64,000 nt of DNA from an uncultured Oscillospiraceae bacterium (lineage in GTDB: Bacteria; Bacillota; Clostridia; Oscillospirales; Oscillospiraceae): the NCBI GenBank assembly GCA_958423465.1, contig CATZRD010000002.1, forward strand, positions 1 through 64,000, written 5' to 3'. The translations under genes were made by a program, and so were the position numbers. Below, piece after piece: positions 43,373 to 51,876 of this stretch; within the stretch, counting starts at the first letter, position 1; every line of letters starts with the position of its first letter. The notes beneath the pieces are model-generated. The model was given only the letters and a program-made list of their open reading frames with translations. It was not told where the DNA came from and made no database searches.

Positions 43373-44586
43373 TCAAAAAGCTGCGGATGAAATTCGTTGC
43401 CATCAATATGAGCATCGTCACGATCATGCTCTGCGTGATTTTGGGATTGGTGTTCTATTTTACCCGTGCAAATCTGGAAACCGAGAGTATCGCCATGATG
43501 CAGACCTTGGCGGCCCAACCATTCCGGCTTAGTGTTCCCACGGAACAGGCAAAAGAAGTCCGACTGCCGTATTTTATTGTTCAGCTCGGTCCCTACGGAA
43601 CCGTGCTGAACAGCGACGGAGGATTTTTTGACCTTTCAAATGATGAACTCTTATCCCATTTGGTGGGTGAGGCTTTTTTGGAAACAAGGAATTTAGGGGT
43701 AATCAAGGAATATAATCTCCGCTATTACAAGGCAACAACGCCCATAGGTCAGCGACTTGTGTTTACCGACATTTCCAGCGAGGTGTCCACGCTCAACAGT
43801 TTGACCCGAACCTGTCTGCTGATTGGGGGCTTCAGTTTTGTATTGTTTTTGGCGGCCAGCATCATCCTTTCCAAATGGGCGATACGCCCAGTGGAGCAGG
43901 CGTGGACACAACAGCGGCAATTTGTGGCCGATGCCTCCCACGAATTGAAAACCCCCCTTGCAGTTATTATGACCAACGCCGAATTGTTGAACAGCCCGGA
44001 CTATGACCCGCAGAAGAAAAGCCAGTTTACCGATCACATTCTCACGATGTCCCGGCAGATGAAGGGGCTGGTGGAGCAGCTTTTAGCATTGGCCCGAACA
44101 GATGCAGCCGAGAAGCGGTGTCCTTTCCAGCGTATAAACCTCTCCACGCTGGTGGAAAATGCCGCATTACCTTTTGAGGCGTCCTTTTTTGAGCGTGGGC
44201 TGACCCTGGATGTCCAGACCCAGCCCAGCATTATCCTTTCAGGCGCAGAGGGTCAGTTACGACAAGTGGTGGAGATCCTGCTGGACAATGCCCGAAAATA
44301 CTCTACCCCTGGCGGCGGCACTTGGGTCACAGTACAAAGGCAGGGAAAAAAGTGTACTGTGGCGGTAAAAAATCAAGGCGACCCCATCTCTGAAAAGGAC
44401 TTGCCCAATCTGTTCAAACGGTTTTATCGAGCCGATAAGGCCAGGAGCCGGGACGGAAGTTTCGGCTTGGGCTTATCCATTGCCGAAAGCATTGTCAACC
44501 AGCATAAGGGTAAGATCTGGGCAGAAAGCAAGGATGGCCTAAACTGCTTCTATGTAGAGCTGCCATGTCAACAGAATATTTCCTAA
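43369..44586 (+). CDS. Sensor histidine kinase
   Basis: 405 residues. There is a membrane helix at about 9-31, an extracytoplasmic sensor of about 110 residues, a second helix at about 148-170, then a DHp domain with the phospho-His191 in FVADASHELKTPLAV. The ATPase has N, G1 and G2 boxes (LLDNARKYS, FYRADKARSRDGSFGLGLSI). It is fully equipped for kinase activity, in contrast to its partner's altered receiver. The start overlaps the regulator's stop (ATGA). Confidence 0.92.
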   Translation: MIKKLRMKFVAINMSIVTIMLCVILGLVFYFTRANLETESIAMMQTLAAQPFRLSVPTEQAKEVRLPYFIVQLGPYGTVLNSDGGFFDLSNDELLSHLVGEAFLETRNLGVIKEYNLRYYKATTPIGQRLVFTDISSEVSTLNSLTRTCLLIGGFSFVLFLAASIILSKWAIRPVEQAWTQQRQFVADASHELKTPLAVIMTNAELLNSPDYDPQKKSQFTDHILTMSRQMKGLVEQLLALARTDAAEKRCPFQRINLSTLVENAALPFEASFFERGLTLDVQTQPSIILSGAEGQLRQVVEILLDNARKYSTPGGGTWVTVQRQGKKCTVAVKNQGDPISEKDLPNLFKRFYRADKARSRDGSFGLGLSIAESIVNQHKGKIWAESKDGLNCFYVELPCQQNIS

Positions 44587-44589
44587 AAG

Positions 44590-44626
44590 CTGACGGTCTC
44601 CATTGCTGTGGGGGCCGTCAGTTTTT
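44590..44626 (+). terminator. Terminator of the two-component operon
   Basis: CTGACGG and its complement close an 18-base loop, followed by TTTTT. The ABC operon downstream therefore depends on its own promoter. Confidence 0.75.
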
Positions 44627-44650
44627 GTTCAAACATATTTTACAAATCCA

Positions 44651-44682
44651 TTCAGTTCCATTTCAGCATCAGGAACTACAAT
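44651..44682 (+). promoter_or_regulatory. Response-regulator operator and promoter (ABC operon)
   Basis: TTCAG at 44651-44655 and 44662-44666, 11 bases apart, in TTCAGTTCCATTTCAGCAT, then TACAAT at 44677-44682. The block is nearly identical to the one before the regulator gene, which links the two operons. Confidence 0.65.
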
Positions 44683-44732
44683 TAACATCAAGCCAGACCT
44701 TGGCAGTCAACATCAAAATGAGGAGGTTTCCC

Positions 44733-45773
44733 ATGATAACAGTGGAGCATTTGACAAAATGTTACGGTGACTTCATGGCGGTGGATGACCTCTCCTTTGA
44801 AATCGAGGAGGGTCATGTATACGGCTTTTTGGGGCCTAACGGCGCCGGGAAGTCCACCACCATGAACATCATAACGGGCTGCCTTTCGGCAACCGAGGGG
44901 CATATCCGTATTGACCAGTACGACATCTTTGAGGAGCCTGGAAAGGCCAAGGGACTCATCGGGTATTTGCCGGAGCAGCCTCCCCTTTACCTGGGGGAAA
45001 GCCCGGAGGAGTACCTTCACTTTGTAGGCGAGGCAAAGGGCCTCCGGGGAGATGTGCTGAAACGGCAGATCGAGGAGGTCATGGACCAGGTGGGTATTCA
45101 AGAGGTGCGCCACCGCCGCATTTCCAACCTGTCCAAAGGTTATAAGCAGAGGGTCGGGATCGCCCAGGCTTTATTGGGCAATCCCAAGGTCATTATTCTG
45201 GATGAGCCGACGGTAGGTCTTGACCCGCTCCAAATTATCGAGATCCGGGACCTCATCAAAAAGCTGGGTGAAACCCATACAGTCATTTTCTCCTCCCACA
45301 TTCTTTCCGAGGTCCAGACCATCTGCGATGAGATCCTCATCATCAACAAAGGAAAGCTGGTGGCCTTTGATACCCCGGGAAATCTGGAAAAGCAGTTGGT
45401 GGCGCCCAATGCCATCGCTCTGACCGCAGAGGCCCTCCCGGATGAAGCGGCCCACATCTTGGCCGGGGTGGAGCATATCACCGAAGTGACCTTCCAGGAG
45501 CCGGAGGAAGGGCGGACAGTTATCAAAGTACAAACCGACTGGGATGATATTTACGCCGTTTCCCGGTCTTTGTTCCTGGCCTTTGCCCGTGCGGAAAAGC
45601 CCCTGCTGGAAATGTCCTTGAAGAAGGCCAGCCTGGAGGCCATCTTCCTGGAACTGACCGAGGATACTGTGCGGGCGGAAGCTCCAGAGCGGCCACAAAT
45701 CGACTTTACCATTTCTGATGAGGCGGCTCCCTTAGAGGAAGGCGTGCCGGAAAGCGAGGTGGAAAATCAATGA
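44733..45773 (+). CDS. ABC transporter ATP-binding protein (GldA-like)
   Basis: 346 residues from the ATG at 44733 (AGGAGGT upstream). The motifs are complete: Walker A GPNGAGKST, signature LSKGYKQRVGIAQAL, Walker B VIILDEPTVGLD, and switch His in SSHILSE. A C-terminal extension of about 120 residues, ending in an acidic tail, is typical of ATPases of ABC-2 exporters. It overlaps the permease gene by four bases. With the next three genes it forms a Gld-like exporter found in many gut Firmicutes and in Bacteroidetes gliding systems. Confidence 0.92.
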   Translation: MITVEHLTKCYGDFMAVDDLSFEIEEGHVYGFLGPNGAGKSTTMNIITGCLSATEGHIRIDQYDIFEEPGKAKGLIGYLPEQPPLYLGESPEEYLHFVGEAKGLRGDVLKRQIEEVMDQVGIQEVRHRRISNLSKGYKQRVGIAQALLGNPKVIILDEPTVGLDPLQIIEIRDLIKKLGETHTVIFSSHILSEVQTICDEILIINKGKLVAFDTPGNLEKQLVAPNAIALTAEALPDEAAHILAGVEHITEVTFQEPEEGRTVIKVQTDWDDIYAVSRSLFLAFARAEKPLLEMSLKKASLEAIFLELTEDTVRAEAPERPQIDFTISDEAAPLEEGVPESEVENQ

Positions 45774-46633
45774 GCGCAATTTTCAAGCACGAACTACGCA
45801 CCTATTTTCATTCCCTGACGGCCTACCTGTTCGGGGCGCTGCTGCTGGTGTTTATCGGCGTGTTTGCCATGCTCTATAACATCCAGGCCGCTGTCAGCAA
45901 CTTCGAGCTGGTGTTTCATTATGGCTCTTTGATCTTTGTGGTCATCGTTCCCATTATGACCATGCGTGTCATTGCGGAGGAGCGCAAGCAGAAAACAGAC
46001 CAGCTTCTCTATTCTCTGCCCGTTACCACCACCCAGGTGATTTTGGGCAAGTATTTGGCTCTGCTCATGGTTTCCCTGGTTCCCTTGGCGCTGCTGTCCA
46101 CCTACCCGCTGATCTTCTCTCGGTATGGTGATGTCTACCTACCCACCTCCTATGGCTCTCTGTTCGCCTTTTTCCTGGTGGGTGCTGCCTTGCTGGCCCT
46201 GGGCATTTTTATTTCTTCGCTGACGGATAATCAGGGCTTTGCCGCCGGTATCGGCATTGCTGTGATCCTGCTCAACTACTTTAGCGTCAGACTATCGGAG
46301 TATGTTTCTTCCACGGCCTTTGGCTCTGTAATCGTGTTGGCGATCCTCATCCTTGTGCTGGGGGCAGTGGTGAAGCACCTGACGAAAAACGAAAATCTTT
46401 CCTTTGCCGTAAGCATTGCCTTGATGCTGATTTTGATTGCTTTCTTTTACTTGAAAACAGAGAGCTTTGAGGGCCTGCTGCCCTCCATCATGTCCAAGCT
46501 GTCCCTTTTTGAACGGCTGGACAGCTTTATCAACGGTGTCTTTGACGTGACCGCAGTAGTCTACTACATGACCTTCATCGGCTTCTTTCTTTTTCTGTCG
46601 GTGCAGTCTTTGGAAAAGAGGAGGTATAACTGA
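45770..46633 (+). CDS. ABC-2 type permease (GldF-like)
   Basis: 287 residues and six membrane helices. The N-terminal segment FKHELRTYFHSLTAYLFGALL and the motif RVIAEERKQKTDQLLYSLPV are characteristic of the GldF/ABC-2 permease family. It partners the preceding ATPase. The stop and the next start overlap by one base (TGATG), so the operon is tightly coupled. Confidence 0.9.
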   Translation: MSAIFKHELRTYFHSLTAYLFGALLLVFIGVFAMLYNIQAAVSNFELVFHYGSLIFVVIVPIMTMRVIAEERKQKTDQLLYSLPVTTTQVILGKYLALLMVSLVPLALLSTYPLIFSRYGDVYLPTSYGSLFAFFLVGAALLALGIFISSLTDNQGFAAGIGIAVILLNYFSVRLSEYVSSTAFGSVIVLAILILVLGAVVKHLTKNENLSFAVSIALMLILIAFFYLKTESFEGLLPSIMSKLSLFERLDSFINGVFDVTAVVYYMTFIGFFLFLSVQSLEKRRYN

Positions 46634-48057
46634 TGAAGAAGTTTGATCTCATCGGAAAGGATGGCCGCAACGCAGTAAAGGGCGGCGGGTATTCCCTCAT
46701 TATCACTGCTGTGGTATTGGCCATTCTCATTGTCATCAACCTTTTCGCCTCCGCGTTGCCCTCCGCTTTAACTAAGCAGGACATCAGCTCCTCCCAACTC
46801 TATTCGGTCACAAGCAACACCAAGGTAGTGGTCAACGCTTTGCAAAAAGATGTGACCATCTACTGGATCGTTCAGGCCGACAAGGAGGATGACATCATTT
46901 CCAACCTGCTGGCGAAATATGACAGCCTTTCCAGCCACATTTCTGTGGTGAAAAAGAATCCTGATGCGTTTCCGACCTTCGCCGAGCAATACACCAGTGA
47001 GGATGTCCCCAACAACAGCCTTATCGTGGAGTGCGGGGAAAAGTACCGGTATATCAGCTATAACGACATCTATCTTGCCAGCAGTATGTATTCCTACTCC
47101 TACGACTCCTTTGACGGTGAGGGGGCCATTACCTCCGCCATTGACTATGTGATCAGCGATGAGCTGCCCAAGCTCTATGTGCTGGAAGGCCACGGCGAAG
47201 GTGATCTGCCCTCCACCCTGGCAGAGCAGATCGAAAAGGAGAATATGGAAGTTGTCTCCTTCTCTTTGCTCACAGAGGAGAGCGTTCCCGAAGAAGCTGA
47301 CGCTGTTCTGAGCTATGCCCCGGAGAGCGACATTTCCCAGGAGGAAAAGGACATTCTGGCCGATTATCTCTCTGCCGGCGGCAAGCTGATGGTCTGTGCC
47401 GGGCCTACGCAGGATGGCACCCTGGAGAATCTATATGGCCTTCTCTCCCCCTATGGCGTGGAGGCTGCTGATGGCTTGGTGGTGACGACTGACCGGGGCG
47501 GCTACTTCCAGTATCCCTATATCCTGCTTCCCAATGTGGAGAGCAGCAGCATGACCGACTCTCTCATTGAGGAACGGTATTATGTGATCATGCCTCTGGC
47601 TCAAGGCTTGACTGTCAACGACGATTCCGGCAGCGTGACCGAGCTGCTTACCACATCGGATACCGCTTTCAGCAAAAGTGCCGGACTGGACCTGACCTCC
47701 TTTGAGTGGGAGGAGGGCGATACAGAGGGACCCTTCGCCCTGGGTGTGTCCATTGAGACCGATGGCGGCGGACAACTGATTTGGTTCTCCTCCTCCAATT
47801 TCTTGGATGACAATTATAATGCGGCCTCCTCCGGGGCCAATGTAAACTTGGCTATGAACGCACTGGCCGATATGATCGGAGAGAGTGAGGCCATGGCCAT
47901 CCGAAGCAAGTCCCTAAGCTATAACTATCTGACCATCAGCGAAGCCACCAGCTCTTTCCTGAAGGTGGTCATGATTGGGGTATTCCCGCTTGTCTACCTG
48001 GGCATTGGCATCTATGTGGTCACACGGAGAAGGAGGCTGCAAAATGAACCGGTCTAA
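46633..48057 (+). CDS. GldG-like auxiliary component of the ABC exporter
   Basis: 474 residues. A membrane helix near the N-terminus (about 18-40) and one near the C-terminus (about 442-464) frame a large extracytoplasmic region. Blocks such as LYVLEGHGEGDLPSTLAEQI and SYAPESDISQEEKDILADYL match the conserved domain of GldG-type proteins of uncharacterised ABC systems. What it helps to export or process is unknown. Confidence 0.8.
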   Translation: MKKFDLIGKDGRNAVKGGGYSLIITAVVLAILIVINLFASALPSALTKQDISSSQLYSVTSNTKVVVNALQKDVTIYWIVQADKEDDIISNLLAKYDSLSSHISVVKKNPDAFPTFAEQYTSEDVPNNSLIVECGEKYRYISYNDIYLASSMYSYSYDSFDGEGAITSAIDYVISDELPKLYVLEGHGEGDLPSTLAEQIEKENMEVVSFSLLTEESVPEEADAVLSYAPESDISQEEKDILADYLSAGGKLMVCAGPTQDGTLENLYGLLSPYGVEAADGLVVTTDRGGYFQYPYILLPNVESSSMTDSLIEERYYVIMPLAQGLTVNDDSGSVTELLTTSDTAFSKSAGLDLTSFEWEEGDTEGPFALGVSIETDGGGQLIWFSSSNFLDDNYNAASSGANVNLAMNALADMIGESEAMAIRSKSLSYNYLTISEATSSFLKVVMIGVFPLVYLGIGIYVVTRRRRLQNEPV

Positions 48058-49429
48058 AAAGCTGTTGATATTGGTAGGTGTTTTGCTGGCGGGCTGCGCC
48101 GCCACCTTCGGGGTTCTGCAATACCAGGAAAAGCAGGAGCAGATCAAGAACAGCGGTGAGACCATTTTGGCGATTCCCACCGATACCGTCACCGCCCTGT
48201 CCTGGGAGTATGAGGACACCGCTCTGGCTTTCCACAAAGGGGATCGCTGGCTCTATGATGAGGATGAGGCGTTCCCGGTATCAGAGGATGCCATCAATAC
48301 CCAACTTGCCCAATTTGAAAACTTTGCCGCCGCCTTTATCATCGAGGATGTGGAGGACTACGGGCAGTATGGCTTGGATAAGCCTATCTGTACCATCCAC
48401 CTCACCGCGGACGAAACAGAATATACCATAAGCCTGGGCAATTACAGCAATTTGGATTCCCAGCGGTATGTAGACATTGGGGATGGCAATGTGTACCTGA
48501 TGGTCAACGATCCTCTGGATGTTTTTGACACTACCATACGAGAAATGATCGAGCACGATGCCATACCTGCTGCGCTGAAAGATGCGGCCACGATCCAATT
48601 TGCCGGCGCCGAGAATTACTCCATTGTCTATGAGGAGGACAGCCCCAACACCTACTGCGCCGATGATGTTTTCTTTGCCCAGCAGGAGGGCAAGAGTCTC
48701 CCCCTGGACACCTCCAAGGTCAACAGCTACCTGAGCACCATCACCGGCCTGAACCCCACCAACTATGTGACCTACAACGCCACAGAAGAAGAAATACGCT
48801 CCTATGGACTGGATGACCCGGAACTGACCATTGTGGTGAAATACACAACAAAGGATGAAAACAAGCAGAACGTGGAGGAGAGTTTTACTCTCTATGTCAG
48901 CCGTGACCCGGAGAAGGTGGCCGAGGCCGACGAGGACGATGAACTTGCAGGCTACGTCCGAGTGGGAGAGTCCAAAGTCATATACGAGGTATCCTCCAGC
49001 AATTATAAAAAACTTATGGCTGTGGCCTATGATGACCTGCGCCATCGGTTGGTGTTCTCTGGCAGCTTTGAAGATGTGACCCAGGTGGATGTTTCCTTGG
49101 AGGGGGCCACATACACCCTGACCTCAGAAGAAAAAGACGATGAGCGAACCTTCTTCTATCAGGAGGAGGAGCTGGAGATCGACGATTTTGAAAGTGCACT
49201 GCGGCTCTTGACCGCAGATAGTTTTACCAGCGAGAAGCCAACGCAGAAAAAGGAAATCGAGCTGATCGTTCATCTGGACAACGAAAATTATCCCCAGGTA
49301 AAGATCGAGTTGTACCGGTATGACGGAAGCAACTGTTTGGCCGTCGTGGACGGAGAATCGGTCTCCTTGGTCCCCAGGTCTGAGGTGGTGGAACTGATCG
49401 AGGCCGTCAACGCCATCATTCTGAACTAA
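48044..49429 (+). CDS. DUF4340 membrane-anchored protein
   Basis: 461 residues from the ATG at 48044, with AGAAGGAGG upstream and a 14-base overlap with the GldG-like gene. An N-terminal membrane helix with a Cys (VGVLLAGCAATFG) is followed by two or three repeated extracytoplasmic domains of the DUF4340 type (YGLDKPICTIHLT and YGLDDPELTIVVK are paired signatures). DUF4340 proteins regularly close the GldAFG-like operons. Confidence 0.82.
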   Translation: MNRSKKLLILVGVLLAGCAATFGVLQYQEKQEQIKNSGETILAIPTDTVTALSWEYEDTALAFHKGDRWLYDEDEAFPVSEDAINTQLAQFENFAAAFIIEDVEDYGQYGLDKPICTIHLTADETEYTISLGNYSNLDSQRYVDIGDGNVYLMVNDPLDVFDTTIREMIEHDAIPAALKDAATIQFAGAENYSIVYEEDSPNTYCADDVFFAQQEGKSLPLDTSKVNSYLSTITGLNPTNYVTYNATEEEIRSYGLDDPELTIVVKYTTKDENKQNVEESFTLYVSRDPEKVAEADEDDELAGYVRVGESKVIYEVSSSNYKKLMAVAYDDLRHRLVFSGSFEDVTQVDVSLEGATYTLTSEEKDDERTFFYQEEELEIDDFESALRLLTADSFTSEKPTQKKEIELIVHLDNENYPQVKIELYRYDGSNCLAVVDGESVSLVPRSEVVELIEAVNAIILN

Positions 49430-49439
49430 GGAGGCTTAC

Positions 49440-50246
49440 ATGAAAAAGACAATTTCCTTTGCAACCTGTATTGTGCTGCTTGTAATGTTGGCGGCCTGCG
49501 GGGGAGAAGCGACACCGACGCCGACACCTTCCCCCAGTGAGACGGCCACGCCCTCTGCATCAGCATCTGCTGAAAGTTCGCCCTCCATTGCAGCAGATAT
49601 TTCTGCACTGTCCGAGTCACTCATTGAGTCCCTTATCCCGGCTTCTGCCGACACTGTGACATCGGCGCCAACAGAAACGCCTACTCCCTCGGAAACGCCT
49701 GCGCCCACAACATCCTCTGCCCCCGCAGAGACCGCCGAACCGCAGGCAAGCACCTTGCACCATGTGGCAATTGAGGTGGCCGACTACGGTACTATCTCGG
49801 TAGAGTTGGATGCAGAGCAGGCACCGAAAACCGTGGAGAATTTTCTATCCCTGGCCAGGAGCGGATTTTATGATGGCCTGACCTTTCACCGCATTATGGA
49901 GGGCTTCATGATCCAAGGCGGAGATCCCAATGGTGACGGCACAGGAGGCAGTGAAACAAATATCACTGGCGAATTTTCCCTCAATGAGGTTGAAAATACC
50001 ATCTCCCATGTCCGCGGCGTTATCTCTATGGCCCGTTCCAGCGCCTATGACAGCGCCGGCAGTCAGTTCTTTATCGTCCATGAGGACAGCACTTTCCTGG
50101 ATGGGCAGTATGCCGCCTTCGGCCATGTGACCGACGGCATGGAGGCAGTGGATGCCATCGCTGCCGATGCCCAGCCCACAGACGACAACGGCACGATCCC
50201 TGCCGAGGCTCAACCTGTAATTTCCTCCGTAAAAGTCATTGATTAG
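49440..50246 (+). CDS. Cyclophilin-type peptidyl-prolyl isomerase lipoprotein
   Basis: 268 residues. The signal peptide ends in a lipobox (MLAAC). A Thr/Pro/Ser/Ala-rich linker of about 80 residues follows. The cyclophilin domain occupies about 105-268 with YDGLTFHRIMEGFMIQGGDP, SMARSSAYDSAGSQFFI and DGQYAAFGHV. The catalytic Arg in FHR is present. It starts 10 bases after the DUF4340 gene and is probably a surface foldase for the exported product. Confidence 0.92.
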   Translation: MKKTISFATCIVLLVMLAACGGEATPTPTPSPSETATPSASASAESSPSIAADISALSESLIESLIPASADTVTSAPTETPTPSETPAPTTSSAPAETAEPQASTLHHVAIEVADYGTISVELDAEQAPKTVENFLSLARSGFYDGLTFHRIMEGFMIQGGDPNGDGTGGSETNITGEFSLNEVENTISHVRGVISMARSSAYDSAGSQFFIVHEDSTFLDGQYAAFGHVTDGMEAVDAIAADAQPTDDNGTIPAEAQPVISSVKVID

Positions 50247-50255
50247 CACACGAAA

Positions 50256-50279
50256 GGGGGCAGCCAACCGGCTGCCCCC
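50256..50279. repeat. GC-rich hairpin after the cyclophilin gene
   Basis: GGGGGCAGCC-AACC-GGCTGCCCCC. No T tract follows, so it is at best a weak terminator. Confidence 0.5.
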
Positions 50280-50309
50280 GCATAAATCAGGAATATTGAA
50301 ACCTTCTAT

Positions 50310-50340
50310 CGAAACACACCTCAAATTGAGGCGTGTTTCG
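50310..50340. repeat. CCTCAAATTGAGG palindrome, copy 4
   Basis: The core lies at 50319-50331. With CGAAACAC/GTGTTTCG arms it forms a 15-bp stem with one A-C mismatch. It marks the right end of the ABC module as copies 1-3 mark the MarR-MATE module. Confidence 0.7.
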
Positions 50341-50516
50341 ACAGAAAAGTGATATAGGCAACAAGGATCACTTGCTGCAACGAATAGCACCGTCTGTTCT
50401 ATAAACTGTTTGTTGATGAGATAACAGAAGAGTGCAAATAGTGAGCGCACAAAATCCTTGTAATAAACAAGGTGGACTACTTTTGATTCACTTTGTTTAT
50501 TGTGAACGGGTACAAT

Positions 50517-50555
50517 GTGCAATAGCCGAACCCCATGGGGGTTCGGCTATTGCAC
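50517..50555 (-). terminator. Perfect hairpin after the tRNA fragment
   Basis: GTGCAATAGCCGAACCCC and its exact complement with a three-base centre. It sits four bases past the CCA end of the tRNA fragment on the minus strand, where a tRNA terminator would be. Confidence 0.6.
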
Positions 50556-50559
50556 TTCA

Positions 50560-50616
50560 TGGTGGACCTGAAGAGACTCGAACTCTCGACCTCTCGGATG
50601 CGAACCGAACGCTCTC
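50560..50616 (-). other. tRNA 3' fragment (tRNA-Ala-like, att-like, right copy)
   Basis: Read on the minus strand it runs from GAGAGC (D-stem side) through an anticodon arm with the loop TTCGCAT, a T arm with TTCGAGT, the acceptor strand CAGGTCC, then A and CCA. The expected 5' half (GGACCTG and D arm) is absent upstream. Bacterial integrases duplicate exactly such tRNA 3' ends, so this is a probable attachment-site remnant. The CGC (Ala) anticodon reading is tentative. The 50.62-51.0 kb stretch beyond it has no supported gene. Confidence 0.65.
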
Positions 50617-50774
50617 GCAAGGTAGTAAGTTTTCTGCCCACGGACTGCGGTATATGGTCTGCAAAAACCGAAGATAAGGCATTCGTATCTGTTGTATTCT
50701 TTACCTTTCTACAGCATTTGTAAGTAGATAAACAAGAGGGGCCAATTTACACCACGAAGTATACCACGCAGAAA

Positions 50775-50846
50775 GCGTCTCGGACAGCATCCGTCGAGGA
50801 CTTCGCAAGTGTCATAGCCACCCTTGACAGATGCTGCCTGAGACGC
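50775..50846. repeat. Imperfect 21-bp inverted repeat
   Basis: GCGTCTCGGACAGCATC(C)GTC at 50775-50795 is mirrored at 50826-50846 with three mismatches. It may be a small mobile-element end pair or a structured RNA. Confidence 0.4.
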
Positions 50847-51032
50847 AAAATGGTGATCAAGTCTGTTAATCCGATGGATTCTCGGACTTCTAGCAACTTT
50901 TAAGTGCGATTTTCTGAAATCAATACGAATAAAATACCAACATTAAACGGTATACCGCAGATGGCCCAAATTGGTCCATCTCTCGTGGCGATAATTGGTA
51001 TTGGTATCCCTTTCTGTCTGTTTATAGTGTTA

Positions 51033-51608
51033 TCACCTGTTTCCTTTTTTCACCTTGCAAATCAGTTGGGTCATCGTCCCCATAGGGCAATAGACACACC
51101 AGCTGCGGGGCTTGAACAGCACCATGGTGACCAGTCCCAGCACCGTGGAGGTCAGCATCACGCTGTAGAACCCGAAAGCGAATTGGGCCACGCCCGGATG
51201 GAACAGGGTTCCGTGATAGGCCCAATTCCAGGGCAGCTTGAAAGTCCAGAGCAGCGTGACCACCTGCCGGAGATCCTGTGCTCCGGCAAAAACCAGGTAT
51301 GTATTCCAGAGCATCTGGAAAAACATGATAAAGAACCAGATCAGAAAGCCATAGCGGAACGCCTTGCTTTTCATCCACTTGGGAATATCTTTTTTCCGGG
51401 AGAGGCCAAAACGGCCTCCCAGCAGGCCAAACATCTGCCCCCGGCCGCAGTAGCGGTTACAGTAGCCCTTTGTCCCCCGGGCGATGGCAATAATCAACGG
51501 GATAAAAAAGAAGAACAGGCCGATCCAGGCGAACAGGATGTTGAAGAACCCCAAGATCAGGTAGGTCAGCTCCACAATCCACAGGTAGTCGTACCAGTGC
51601 TTTTTCAT
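51033..51608 (-). CDS. NapH/NosR-like 4Fe-4S membrane protein
   Basis: 191 residues and about four or five membrane helices. There is a CNRYCGRGQMF motif after the first pair of helices and WCVYCPMGTM near the C-terminus, the two cysteine motifs of the NapH/NosR/CcoG-like Fe-S membrane family. The second of the usual extra ferredoxin clusters is not in this protein but is supplied by the preceding gene, which overlaps by four bases. It likely passes electrons across or along the membrane in the thiol-redox operon. Confidence 0.8.
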   Translation of the reverse strand: MKKHWYDYLWIVELTYLILGFFNILFAWIGLFFFFIPLIIAIARGTKGYCNRYCGRGQMFGLLGGRFGLSRKKDIPKWMKSKAFRYGFLIWFFIMFFQMLWNTYLVFAGAQDLRQVVTLLWTFKLPWNWAYHGTLFHPGVAQFAFGFYSVMLTSTVLGLVTMVLFKPRSWCVYCPMGTMTQLICKVKKGNR

Positions 51609-51817
51609 ACCTCCACCTCCCGGATCTCAATAACGCTGGCTGGGCACTCTTTGGCGCACTTTCCGCAGCCCACGCATTTGCTCTCGTCCACCTGGGCCGC
51701 CACGCCCCTGACCACCCGAATGGCGGACAGGGGGCAGACCTTCATGCAGCAGCCACAGGCCACACAGTCCCGTTGGTTCACAACTGCCCTGCGGCGTTTT
51801 CTCTTTACTGGTTCCAT
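51605..51817 (-). CDS. 2x[4Fe-4S] ferredoxin
   Basis: 70 residues from the ATG at 51817 (GCAGGAGG eight bases upstream); earlier ATGs have no site. Two clusters are visible: CVACGCCMKVCPLSAI and CVGCGKCAKECPASVI. The basic N-terminus (VKRKRRR) is unusual. It sits between TlpA and the NapH-like protein and probably feeds electrons to the latter. Confidence 0.88.
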   Translation of the reverse strand: MEPVKRKRRRAVVNQRDCVACGCCMKVCPLSAIRVVRGVAAQVDESKCVGCGKCAKECPASVIEIREVEV

Positions 51818-51876
51818 GCTCAATTCCTCCTGCATTTTACGGTTTTCATATGATATGGGCAAGGCCTTTGTCCATA

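Noticed and set aside
50560..50616. A complete functional tRNA gene
   Set aside because: No GGACCTG-type 5' acceptor strand or D arm is found at the needed distance, so only the 3' part is present.
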